A DNA stretch of 64,000 bases from Pseudomonas fluorescens (GCF_001623525.1 NZ_CP015225.1:4848501-4912500), one strand, 5' to 3'; positions 9,834-17,301 are shown, counted from the first letter of the stretch. Notes: generated by a model from the letters alone, not told the origin. A program made the numbers and translations.

Positions 9834-10115
9834 TGCTGAGCCACAGAGCAGGAATGGAGCAGGAATGGAGCAGAACCGAATTATTTTATATCAAATAAAT
9901 CAATCTACTTTCTCCCTTGGAAAAAAGGAGACGAATTTATTTAACTGTAATCTTCTCATAGCCCAGCAATCTGGTTGCGGACAGGCTCGTTCACCAATAG
10001 GACTCTGTAGTTTCATTCTTTAGTAAAAAGAGGAATGACTCTTCTTGTCTCGCGCTGCCCGAATGATAGGTTCGTTTTAGAAGCTCTCATTCATTGTCCC
10101 GCTATATGTATCACT
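9834..10115. other. Gap between Kiwa and ATPase/HNH modules with short tandem repeats
   Basis: This AT-rich spacer holds two and a half copies of an 11-bp unit (GAGCAGGAATG) just after kwaB, near 9846-9873. No terminator with a clean stem and T-run was seen. It probably contains the promoter of the downstream module. No reverse transcriptase or retron-like RNA gene is present. Confidence 0.4.
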
Positions 10116-10280
10116 ATGGACATGGAGATGGAGATGGAGATGGTAAAAGAGTCGCTTGCTTATAGAAATGTCATCGCAAAATGGAATTTGGATCAGAGAA
10201 GTGCTTTAGAATTATTATTTGGGGTAACAAATGAAATTTATTGTTCTTCCTGTTGGTTCAAGCAGACCAAGCCATGGTGA
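10116..10280 (+). pseudogene. Short frame resembling the HTH of an Xre/MbcA-type antitoxin, possibly a remnant
   Basis: This 54-codon frame opens with a hexanucleotide repeat (ATGGAG, about four units, encoding alternating Met-Glu) and overlaps the start of the ATPase gene by 50 bp. Residues 12-32 (LAYRNVIAKWNLDQRSALEL and what follows) fit the pattern rN..kWgL....a..LLG of the Xre-like antitoxin helix-turn-helix, but the frame stops soon after and lacks the toxin-binding half. It may be a leftover of an older gene cut by arrival of the ATPase/HNH pair, or a small regulatory peptide. Low confidence. Confidence 0.25.
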
Positions 10281-11799
10281 AAACACCATTTACTTGACAA
10301 AAGATAATTGGAATGATTACTCATTCGTTACTATGTTTTCCATGAGCGTTCATGATCATGCTGGCGTGCTTTGGGACATCGGCCGTACAAAAATAGGCTT
10401 CAAAGGACAAACCACAAGTATACCTACCTACTCAAAACTTCCAGAAACGTTCGAGTTTTTGTCAGATGATTTTTTTTCATTAGGACAGGGTGTGAATTTC
10501 TATAAAAGCATGGGTATGTTAGATCCTGTTTTTAGAAAGAATATCTTGCACGGATTACGGGATATCGTTGTACTTCCCGAAATAATTGACAGTATCCGTG
10601 ATGAAAGTGTTTTGGGAACATCTCTCCTGAGAAATCATAGCCTTTCTGTTGTCAAGGGGCAGTTTTCTCGTGTGCTAGATGGTAAGGCTGAGTTGACAGG
10701 CTACAGCTTTAGATACGTCAGGAAAGATACAGAAGACTGCGGCGGTATTGAAATGGATTTTGAAGTGGTGGTGGATTCCAAGCCAAGCACACACATCCAC
10801 GCCGTCATTGGTCGAAATGGTGTTGGTAAAACGACACTTTTAAATGGAATGATTGGTGCGATCACTAATGAACTGGGGGTCGGCGATTTTTATGGTAAGT
10901 GGGGCCAAAAAATAGAATCCGATTATTTTAGTAGTTTAGTCTCAGTGTCATTCAGCGCGTTTGACCCGTTTACCCCACCTAATGAGCAACCCGATCCAGC
11001 GAAAGGTACATGCTATTTCTACATTGGTTTGAAAGACGCAGAGGGAAATGGTCGACTCCGAACCATACCGGAACTGAGAGTGGACTGTATCAAAGCGCTC
11101 TGTTCGTGTTTCCAAAATACATCTAAGACATCACGTTGGTTAAGCTCAATACAGAAGCTAGGTTCGGATGAGAATTTTTCATTCATGCAGCTTGAACAAC
11201 TGGAATCGGTATATAGGTGGGTGCGCGATAACACACCCGTAGCGGACCAATCAGACTCTGATCATTTTAAATCAGTCTATTTAGATAAAGCTCTACCGTA
11301 TCTTTCAAAAATGAGCTCAGGGCACGCTATAGTATTACTTACAATAACCCGTCTTGTTGCAACAGTTGAAGAAAAAACCCTTGTTTTACTAGATGAGCCT
11401 GAGAGCCACCTACACCCACCTCTACTGTCTGCTTTTATTCGTGCATTAGCTGACTTGCTACATGACCAAAATGGCGTTGCGCTCATAGCTACACACTCGC
11501 CGGTTGTTCTTCAGGAAGTACCAAAATCTTGCGCCTGGATAATCCATAGAGTAGGTAAAGATGTATTGACCAGTCGTCCAAAAATTGAAACCTTTGGTGA
11601 AAATGTTGGCATCCTGACTTCCGAGGTTTTTAACTTGGAAGTCGAACGAGCGGGCTTTCATGACCTTCTGGCCAAGTCTGTAAGCTCAGGAAAATCTTAT
11701 GATGAGATAGTTCAAGACTATAGTGGCCAGCTTGGTTTAGAGGGCAAAGCGATTTTACGAGCACTTGTAACTAGTCGTGATAAGGGAAAAATATCATGA
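10231..11799 (+). CDS. Septu-like defence ATPase (PtuA-type)
   Basis: This 522-residue ABC/SMC-like AAA ATPase has Walker A GRNGVGKTTLL at about residues 193-203, a signature-like KMSSGHAIVLL near 360-370, Walker B LVLLDEPESHLHP near 383-395 and an H-loop IATHSPVVL near 422-430. This is the OLD/PtuA class that partners a nuclease. About 190 residues precede Walker A (DNWNDYSFVTMF, then FFSLGQ), longer than I expect for canonical PtuA. The stop overlaps the HNH gene start (ATGA), the usual ptuA-ptuB coupling. The ribosome site is weak (GGGG). GC is lower than in flanking genes. Function is inferred from domain pairing. Confidence 0.7.
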   Translation: MKFIVLPVGSSRPSHGENTIYLTKDNWNDYSFVTMFSMSVHDHAGVLWDIGRTKIGFKGQTTSIPTYSKLPETFEFLSDDFFSLGQGVNFYKSMGMLDPVFRKNILHGLRDIVVLPEIIDSIRDESVLGTSLLRNHSLSVVKGQFSRVLDGKAELTGYSFRYVRKDTEDCGGIEMDFEVVVDSKPSTHIHAVIGRNGVGKTTLLNGMIGAITNELGVGDFYGKWGQKIESDYFSSLVSVSFSAFDPFTPPNEQPDPAKGTCYFYIGLKDAEGNGRLRTIPELRVDCIKALCSCFQNTSKTSRWLSSIQKLGSDENFSFMQLEQLESVYRWVRDNTPVADQSDSDHFKSVYLDKALPYLSKMSSGHAIVLLTITRLVATVEEKTLVLLDEPESHLHPPLLSAFIRALADLLHDQNGVALIATHSPVVLQEVPKSCAWIIHRVGKDVLTSRPKIETFGENVGILTSEVFNLEVERAGFHDLLAKSVSSGKSYDEIVQDYSGQLGLEGKAILRALVTSRDKGKIS

Positions 11800-12659
11800 T
11801 GCGTCTAACTGCGCCAGATTATACATTCGAGCAAGTTTTAGACACCTGCCTACGTGGTATCACTGGCAACGCGGCCTTTAAACTAAGCATTGAAGGTGCG
11901 AAGGCGAGCTTGATAGTTGAAGGCGAACTGTATGCTTCAAATTCTCGCGAAGGAAATCTTTATAGTATCGCTCCTATAGACCTCAGTATTGACTTGAATC
12001 CTATAGTACTCAGCGACCTAAATAAGTCTGATTTTATTAAGTTGTATGAAACATATTTTGTTCCCGAAGAGAAGCCAGCAAGAGAGATATACAATAAACT
12101 GCTGAATGCTGCCAAAGAAAGTTGTCCGTTTTGCGGTGGTATAGGTACACCTAGAAATTTAGATCACTTTTTGCCTAAATCTCATTTTCCTCAGTACTCT
12201 GTGCTACCCGCTAATTTGGTCCCATCTTGTCGGGATTGTAATATGGATGGGAAAGCCGCTGTGTTCGCTATACAGGCTGAACATCAAATAATTCAACCGT
12301 ATTTAGATCATGAGAGATTCTTCAATGAACAGTGGATTTTTGCGCGGTATGAGGAGGAAGGAGGAGGAGAGCCAGGTCAGTTTGAGTATTTTGTAAACCC
12401 ACCCTCTAACTGGAGCGAAACGGATAAGCGTCGAGTTGAGAGACACTTTGAGGATTTCAACCTAGGGCATCGTTACTCCGTTAAGGCAGCTCAGATATTG
12501 GGTACAGTGATGGCACAAGTAGCTTCACTCCAGAGGATTGGGCTAAACAATCAAGTTATTAGCGAAACGATTTTGGCGCCAGGAGTTTCTACAGCACAAT
12601 TTTCAAATCACTGGCAGTGCGGGCTTTATCAGGCATTGATGAGACATTTTGAAGAGTAG
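11796..12659 (+). CDS. HNH endonuclease partner of the ATPase (PtuB-type)
   Basis: This 287-residue protein has a zinc-coordinated HNH (His-Me finger) nuclease core: C110/C113 in CPFC, catalytic D123-H124 in NLDHFLPKS, then C145/C148 and N149 in CRDCN. The NLDHFLPK...LPANLVPSCRDCN pattern is that of PtuB and related defence HNH enzymes. The first 105 residues and the last 130 have no recognised domain and may bind the ATPase. Its first codon overlaps the ATPase stop. A second ATG follows at once (11799) and is an equal start candidate. Confidence 0.72.
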   Translation: MMRLTAPDYTFEQVLDTCLRGITGNAAFKLSIEGAKASLIVEGELYASNSREGNLYSIAPIDLSIDLNPIVLSDLNKSDFIKLYETYFVPEEKPAREIYNKLLNAAKESCPFCGGIGTPRNLDHFLPKSHFPQYSVLPANLVPSCRDCNMDGKAAVFAIQAEHQIIQPYLDHERFFNEQWIFARYEEEGGGEPGQFEYFVNPPSNWSETDKRRVERHFEDFNLGHRYSVKAAQILGTVMAQVASLQRIGLNNQVISETILAPGVSTAQFSNHWQCGLYQALMRHFEE

Positions 12660-12758
12660 GATCTTCTGTGGTCAACCGACCGCAAAGGATATGTATTGGC
12701 GCAATCTATTCCCTCCCCTTCATATTTTGGTTAAGAGCAGCGGCAGTCAGATGAAATA

Positions 12759-12794
12759 AAGCGACCCCGGCACAAAATGCTGGGGTTGCTTTTG
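12759..12794. terminator. Probable bidirectional terminator
   Basis: An AGCGACCCCGGC arm pairs with GCTGGGGTTGCT across a short A-rich loop, with T-rich sequence on both sides. It lies between the HNH gene (plus) and the DUF6124-like gene (minus), so it can end both transcripts. It also marks the right edge of the defence block. Confidence 0.7.
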
Positions 12795-12810
12795 AGAGGA
12801 TGTTTACCTG

Positions 12811-13170
12811 CTAGCGCGGATCAACGTTATCCAACACCCGATTCGCCAGCAACGAACTCAACTCGATCAATTGCTGGATACCAAGAGCAATATGACGGCG
12901 AGGGCCTTCCAGGTCGAAGGCCAGGTTGCTGACCATCGCGTCGGCTGCTGCCAGGGTTTCGCTGAGGTTGGCAAGGAGGGACTCGTTGTCGGCGTTTTTT
13001 GCGACAGTGAAGAGCTGGCCCGGTTGGGGAGCATCTTCTGACTTTTCCGGTTTTGGTAGCAGGTAGTAATCCAAGGCGCGATTGGTGGCTTCGTCGTGCT
13101 TCTTGGTTTTGGATTTGGTTCGCGGGGAAGCTTGGTCCGCCTCTGGCGGATTCGGTGTAGGTTTGAACAT
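12811..13170 (-). CDS. DUF6124-like small protein of unknown function
   Basis: This 119-residue cytoplasmic protein begins MFKPTPNPPE, a signature of a pseudomonad family often present in several copies per genome (recalled as DUF6124). A Pro/Lys-rich N-terminal third contains the conserved HDEATNRALDYYL segment. The C-terminal part (about residues 55-115) is predicted helical and resembles DUF3077-type domains: LFTVAKNAD, then Ala-rich helices, then GPRRHIALGIQQLIELSSLL. An AGGAC site precedes the ATG by 7-8 bp. No function is known to me. It is preceded by an unusual long leader. Confidence 0.75.
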   Translation of the reverse strand: MFKPTPNPPEADQASPRTKSKTKKHDEATNRALDYYLLPKPEKSEDAPQPGQLFTVAKNADNESLLANLSETLAAADAMVSNLAFDLEGPRRHIALGIQQLIELSSLLANRVLDNVDPR

Positions 13171-13375
13171 GTACTAAGTCCTGTAGGTGGAGCCGCAACC
13201 CTCTAGCTACTAAACAAGGGGAGGCAGCTGTACGCAGGTTAGTAGACCGGGGACTTAGCAAGCCGGCGCGCCCGAGGGCGCCCTGCGCACAACCGCCATC
13301 AAATACAGGCATGGAGACACCTGTCTGACGGAGCTAATGCACCTACTAAATACCTCGGGCTACTAAACCCGACCA
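13171..13375 (-). ncRNA. Structured leader of the DUF6124-like gene, possible RNA switch
   Basis: Read as RNA on the minus strand, this leader has UUUAGUAG at 13367-13360 and 13350-13343, a single CUACUAA at 13245-13239, and another UUUAGUAG at 13214-13207 close to the start codon. The one CUACUAA can pair with only one of the three partners at a time, giving mutually exclusive folds. A GC-rich hairpin with 6-bp arms (13268-13281) lies between. I recall very similar leaders before homologous genes in other pseudomonads. Promoter and transcript ends are not known. Confidence 0.4.
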
Positions 13376-13604
13376 CTGATGGGCAGTGGCAGGGGAACGA
13401 TAGAACCCGGGGACAAGGCGCACAAGCGGGCGGATTCTGGCGTAGTTGTAGGCAAAGGCGCAAGGTTGGGTAGCCTGGTGGAAGGGTTGGGGTTGGAGGA
13501 TAAACGGGTGGCGTTTATTACCTGTAGTTCGGGGATAGAGGGGTGCTTGCGAATGTGCGGAGTGGCTGGTGGGGTTGGTCTGTAGGAATGTGTTTGGCTG
13601 GTTT
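13376..13604. other. Intergenic spacer without a credible gene
   Basis: Open frames on both strands here are short, overlap each other and resemble no family. This stretch, together with 13651-13857, separates the DUF6124 leader from the LprI-like gene. The promoter for the leader transcript should lie near its left end. Confidence 0.4.
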
Positions 13605-13650
13605 GGGGCTGCTGCGCAGCCCAGCGGGAGCAAGCTCCCTCGCCACGGGG
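13605..13650. repeat. REP-like element, type A
   Basis: A GGGCTGC/GCAGCCC hairpin is joined to a GGGAGC/GCTCCC hairpin and CTCGCCACGGGG. Near-identical copies lie at 15839 and 23670 and, as an inverted pair, at 32444-32550. This copy and the 15839 copy also share the upstream segment GGTTGGTCTGT(A/T)GGAATG. Confidence 0.85.
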
Positions 13651-13857
13651 ATTGGGGCGTAGAGGAAGTGGGGGCAGTCGCATCGGCGGGAGCGATGCAG
13701 CCTTTTTCAGCAATCACTTGCTCCCACATCCCTATCAGCATTTGCCCCTTGTTCGGGCCGAATGAACCCTAGGATCCGCTTCATTGTTCTACAACCCCCA
13801 TGATAAATTCCCCGCCGCGACCTCTAATCAATAGAGGGCATTCAGGGAGAGAAGTAA

Positions 13858-14232
13858 GTGATCAAGTCTTTGTTGGTTGGGACATTGCTGGCAATGGCAT
13901 CAGCATCGGCATCTGCGATGAGTTGCGATAATCCTAGAAACGCCTATGACAGGACCTATTGCGCGTCGCTGAAAATGGTTCAGTCGGATCAGGAAATCAA
14001 CGAGCAGTACAAGAAGACCATGAGTGCCCTGAACCCGGATCAAAAGAAAAAAGTGAAAGCTGCTCAGATCCAGTGGATCAAAAATCGTGACAGCGCCTGT
14101 TCCAACGATGGCCTGCTCTACCTGGACTGTGCCAATGAGAAGACCGAGGCGCGTATCGTCATACTCAAGGCTGTCGAGCGCGAGTGCCGTGCTGCCGGTT
14201 GCGACGACGCCAAGCTGTCGCAAGTCGAGTAA
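13858..14232 (+). CDS. LprI-like (DUF1311) secreted protein
   Basis: This 124-residue protein has a signal peptide (about residues 1-20, ASASASA before the cut). The mature region has the Cys-containing LprI/DUF1311 pattern: CDNPRNAYDRTYC, then DQEINEQYKKTMSAL, then KAAQIQWIKNRDSAC. The family includes a mycobacterial lysozyme inhibitor; a role in periplasmic protection is possible but untested. Five of six mature cysteines match the usual disulphide spacing. The start is GTG at 13858 with GGGAGAG upstream; ATG codons further in would cut the signal peptide. Confidence 0.75.
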   Translation: MIKSLLVGTLLAMASASASAMSCDNPRNAYDRTYCASLKMVQSDQEINEQYKKTMSALNPDQKKKVKAAQIQWIKNRDSACSNDGLLYLDCANEKTEARIVILKAVERECRAAGCDDAKLSQVE

Positions 14233-14270
14233 CCCGTAGACAACGTTGGGCTTGCAGTCGTATCCCACGA

Positions 14271-14300
14271 AAACCCGACGTAAAGCGTCGGGTTTTTCTT
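14271..14300 (+). terminator. Rho-independent terminator after the LprI-like gene
   Basis: AACCCGACG and CGTCGGGTT form a perfect 9-bp stem with a 5-nt loop, followed by a T-rich tail. Confidence 0.85.
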
Positions 14301-14380
14301 TGGTGGGTGCACCTGCTATCGCGGCTCAACTCGCCCTTGCCCCTTCTTTCATGCCTGACGCAGGCTGGTCATGATCAGTG

Positions 14381-15076
14381 CTACGCAACACCACGCTCGA
14401 CCATGGCGCGCCATGTCTGGACGCTGGAGCGTTCCTGCATCCTGGCGTGCCAGGCTCGCAGTGCGGCACATTCTTCAGGCACGGGGAGTTGCACCAGCGA
14501 GGCGAAGATCATGCCGCCCAGTACTGCAATGTCGGCCATCGAAAACTTGTCGCCCGCCACAAAGGGCCGGTCTTTGAGCAGGTTGTCGAAATAGCGCATG
14601 CCCCTGATCGCCTTATCGCGCATCCGGGCGCCCCACTCGGCATTCTGGTACAGCTCGACATCGGGCCCGAGGCCCGGCGTGGCATGGTGGAAGTACGCGC
14701 TGACGGCATCGAGAAACTCGATCTCGGCACGTTTGGTCATCATATGGATGATGCCTTTCTCAACAGCCGTTTGGCCCGTCAACGTCGGATGACCGTCCAG
14801 GCTATCCAGGTACTGGGTGATCGCCGTGCACTCGGCGATCCGCGTCCCATCGTTCAGCTCCAGCACGGGCAGTGTCCCGGAGTAATTGATGGCCAGGAAC
14901 TCGGGTTGCTTGTGCTCGCCGTTCCAGAGATTCACCGGTACGAATTCGATGTTGGGCAGCAATCCTTTTTCCGCCAGCGCAATGCGGACGCGGGCGGGGT
15001 AGGGGCCGTTGAACCAATCGTAGATTTTCATCGTAGGAACAGTGGAAACGTCAACGCGCTGCTGTGAAGAAGTCAT
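14381..15076 (-). CDS. Glutathione S-transferase family protein
   Basis: This 231-residue protein has an N-terminal thioredoxin-fold GST domain (about residues 16-95, with FNGPYPARVRIALAEKG and the cis-Pro/glutathione-binding SGTLPVLELNDG, then AECTAI) and an all-helical C-terminal domain with the N-capping FSMADIAVL motif near residue 185. It probably conjugates or reduces electrophiles in the cytosol. AGGTGA precedes the chosen ATG; a later ATG (residue 16, MKIYDWF) would fit the family but has no ribosome site. It is divergent from a TetR regulator with two shared operators, suggesting induction by a toxic compound. Confidence 0.88.
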   Translation of the reverse strand: MTSSQQRVDVSTVPTMKIYDWFNGPYPARVRIALAEKGLLPNIEFVPVNLWNGEHKQPEFLAINYSGTLPVLELNDGTRIAECTAITQYLDSLDGHPTLTGQTAVEKGIIHMMTKRAEIEFLDAVSAYFHHATPGLGPDVELYQNAEWGARMRDKAIRGMRYFDNLLKDRPFVAGDKFSMADIAVLGGMIFASLVQLPVPEECAALRAWHARMQERSSVQTWRAMVERGVA

Positions 15077-15087
15077 GATTCAATCAC

Positions 15088-15107
15088 CTGCCTGTCAATT
15101 GGTAGGC
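15088..15107. promoter_or_regulatory. TetR operator candidate 1
   Basis: TGCCTGTCAATTGGTAGGCA is an imperfect palindrome with 8 of 10 base pairs complementary. It shares the core CCTGTCAATTGG(C/T)AGG with a second site 55 bp away in the same divergent GST/TetR promoter region. Confidence 0.7.
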
Positions 15108-15142
15108 AAAGATTGAGCCGCCACTCAGGTGCTGTCAATCCC

Positions 15143-15162
15143 TACCTGTCAATTGGCAGGTA
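15143..15162. promoter_or_regulatory. TetR operator candidate 2
   Basis: TACCTGTCAATTGGCAGGTA is palindromic at 9 of 10 base pairs. The distance between the two centres is 55 bp, about five helical turns, so two dimers would bind on the same DNA face. Confidence 0.75.
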
Positions 15163-15226
15163 AACAGCTCCGGGCGTAGAATCGCGGTCATCTGAGTGAA
15201 TAGAAATCTCGAAATGAGGCTGCAAC

Positions 15227-15790
15227 GTGAACGAAAATGCTCGAGAAGCCATCTTGGCGGCAGCGAAATCCGCTGCCCAACTGCACGGTTACAGCGGTAT
15301 CAATTTCCGTAGCATTGCCGACCAGGTGGGTATCAAGAACGCCAGCATTTACTACCACTTTCCGAGCAAGGCAGGCCTGGCTGCGGCGGTCGCTGAGCGC
15401 TACTGGCAGGACGCGTTGCGAGTGCTTGAAGGGATACGCGCTGCCAATGTCGATCCAAAGAAGTGCCTGCAGCTGTACGCATCCATTTTTCGAAAGTCGC
15501 TTGAGGACGGCAACAGGCTTTGTCTGTCCAGCTTCATGGCAGCCGAATACGAAGACCTTCCCGATGAAGTATCGCGAGAGATCAGGGTTTTTGCGGACGT
15601 TAACGTGGCGTGGCTCGCCCAGGTACTGGCAGATGCTGGAACAGGTAGCGCAGAAGAATGTGAACGCCGAGCGCGGGCCATTTATACCGCTGTTGCGGGT
15701 GCTCAGTTAATTGCGCGGACTCGAGCGGATGTCGGTCTGTTCGATGATTTGATATTGAGCTACCGGGAAGCGGGGTTGATTCCGGCCTGA
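15227..15790 (+). CDS. TetR-family transcriptional regulator
   Basis: This 187-residue protein has the N-terminal TetR helix-turn-helix (about residues 8-52: AAKSAAQLHGYSGINFRSIADQVGIK, then ASIYYHFPSKAGL) and a C-terminal ligand and dimerisation domain (TetR_C, NemR/AcuR-like in feel). GTG at 15227 has GAGG 7 bp upstream; the nearby ATG at 15214 is out of frame. It is divergent from the GST gene, and two palindromes in the gap suggest it represses both genes and is released by an electrophilic ligand. Confidence 0.88.
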   Translation: MNENAREAILAAAKSAAQLHGYSGINFRSIADQVGIKNASIYYHFPSKAGLAAAVAERYWQDALRVLEGIRAANVDPKKCLQLYASIFRKSLEDGNRLCLSSFMAAEYEDLPDEVSREIRVFADVNVAWLAQVLADAGTGSAEECERRARAIYTAVAGAQLIARTRADVGLFDDLILSYREAGLIPA

Positions 15791-15838
15791 TTGCTCGTTT
15801 CTTAGGCTGATGACACGGTTGGTCTGTTGGAATGCTTG

Positions 15839-15884
15839 GGGCTGCTTTGCAGCCCGGCGGGAGCAAGCTCCCTCGCCACGGGGG
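15839..15884. repeat. REP-like element, type A
   Basis: The same two-hairpin unit as at 13605, including the shared upstream segment GGTTGGTCTGT(T)GGAATG from about 15818. It follows the tetR gene closely and may act as its terminator. Confidence 0.85.
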
Positions 15885-15998
15885 GTGTTCCTGCATAGCG
15901 TTTGGGGATAAATCCCGTCGCCACAGTAATTCAGTTGTTTACGGTAATAGCAGGGTGCCACAATCGTTTTTTTGTTGCGTCATAACCAGGTGGTTCAA

Positions 15999-17123
15999 AT
16001 GTATGGCCCAAGATTGCGCAATGGCCAGGATTTTGTAATAGCCGAGCAGGTGCGCACCGACCGATTGCAGCAGCTGTTTCGCCAATCCGTTTCTGCGGTT
16101 TTTGGTAGTTACCTCGCTGCCATCATGCTGAGTTGGCTGTGTTGGGATCGTTTTGATCACGGCGCTATTTTTTGGTGGATGGCCATTCTGACCGCATCGA
16201 CGCTGCTGCGTATCGCGATGTTCGTCGCCTATTTCCGCAGCGACGAAAGTCAGCGCACGCCTCGACATTGGGAGCGCAAATACTGGGTCACACTGGTGCT
16301 ATCGGCCAGTATCTGGGGTGGCGGGGCATTCGTTCTCATGCCGGCGGACGATCTGTTGTCACAGGCGTTGGTCATGCTCTTTACAGTCGGCATGTCCGTC
16401 AGCGCGGTGTCCTGCTATTCGGCCTATCGCGATATGACACTGGTCTCCATTGGCGTGGTGCTGTTGCCGTGCACGATCTGGCTGCTGTTTCAACCCTCCC
16501 CGATTCAACTCGGCATGGCCCTTTCGATTCTGGTGTTCGCGGCATTTGCGGCCCGCGCCACGCACAAAATGTCCCAGGCACTGGAGATCGCCTTTCGACT
16601 CACCCGTGAAATGGAACAAGCGAACAGCATTTCAACCCGCGCCGCTCAAACCGACGAACTGACCGGCCTGAAGAGTCGAAGGGCGTTTTTCGAGCATGCC
16701 CAGCAGCTTTACGACGAATGTAAGGCTAAGCGGCAAGGGTTGTGCGCGGTCATGTTGGACATGGATCACTTCAAGCACATCAACGACACCTACGGCCATC
16801 AGGTCGGCGATCAGGTTTTGCGGCAGATGGGGACGGTCATCAGTTCGTCATTTCGGGCAACGGATATCCACGGTCGGCTCGGGGGCGAAGAGTTCGCCAT
16901 TCTGCTCCCGAACACTTCCATTGAGGTTGCCACCCAGATTGCAGAACGGCTCATCGATACGATTGCGGGCTTGATGATCGAGCCTGTCCTCTGCATATCA
17001 GCCAGCCTCGGCGTCGCGTCGACGGAGGCCTGTAATAAGGATCTTCACAGCTTGATGAACGATGCGGATAAAGCCCTGTATCGGGCGAAGGCGTTGGGGC
17101 GTAATCGAGTGGCTGTTGCTTAG
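15999..17123 (+). CDS. Membrane-anchored diguanylate cyclase
   Basis: This 374-residue enzyme makes cyclic-di-GMP. About six membrane helices fill residues 25-190, followed by a short coiled linker and a GGDEF domain (about residues 215-372). The active site reads GGEEF, and an RxxD inhibitory site (RATD) sits five residues before it, so product feedback should work. Other GGDEF landmarks are DELTGLKSRR, LDMDHFKHINDTYGHQVGD and DADKALYRAKALGRN. The ATG at 15999 has AGGTGG upstream; the frame opens with TTG at 15972 without a site. The membrane sensor type is not recognised. Confidence 0.92.
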   Translation: MYGPRLRNGQDFVIAEQVRTDRLQQLFRQSVSAVFGSYLAAIMLSWLCWDRFDHGAIFWWMAILTASTLLRIAMFVAYFRSDESQRTPRHWERKYWVTLVLSASIWGGGAFVLMPADDLLSQALVMLFTVGMSVSAVSCYSAYRDMTLVSIGVVLLPCTIWLLFQPSPIQLGMALSILVFAAFAARATHKMSQALEIAFRLTREMEQANSISTRAAQTDELTGLKSRRAFFEHAQQLYDECKAKRQGLCAVMLDMDHFKHINDTYGHQVGDQVLRQMGTVISSSFRATDIHGRLGGEEFAILLPNTSIEVATQIAERLIDTIAGLMIEPVLCISASLGVASTEACNKDLHSLMNDADKALYRAKALGRNRVAVA

Positions 17124-17151
17124 TCGGGTTGGATTTGCCCAGCGCGAAACC

Positions 17152-17180
17152 AAAAAACCGCCAATTCGGCGGTTTTTTTT
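17152..17180 (+). terminator. Rho-independent terminator after the diguanylate cyclase
   Basis: AAACCGCC and GGCGGTTT form a perfect 8-bp stem with loop AATTC, followed by a run of eight T. Confidence 0.9.
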
Positions 17181-17212
17181 ACTTTTCCCTGATCCCGCGT
17201 TTGATCGTGCCC

Positions 17213-17301
17213 GCTCTGCGTGGGTATGCATCCCGTGACGCTCTGCGTCACTTTCCAAAAGCGGAACGCGGAGCGTCCCTGGCGGCGTTCCCACGCAGAG
17301 C
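17213..17301. repeat. REP-like element, type B, long palindrome
   Basis: A perfect 12-bp inverted repeat (GCTCTGCGTGGG and CCCACGCAGAGC) brackets about 65 bp holding two further hairpins, one with the perfect arms GTGACG and CGTCAC around CTCTG. It is unlike the type A elements and occurs once in the window. Confidence 0.8.

Noticed and set aside
9826..10023. 65-codon frame overlapping the end of kwaB
   Set aside because: It overlaps kwaB out of frame, contains the short direct repeats and has no protein-like composition.
9834..10230. Possible retron RNA ahead of the ATPase/HNH pair
   Set aside because: No reverse transcriptase gene is nearby and no msr/msd-like inverted repeat was found in the gap.
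12827..13312. 161-codon minus-strand frame through the DUF6124 leader
   Set aside because: It overlaps the real gene in another frame, and the conserved look of its start is better explained by conserved RNA structure than by a protein.
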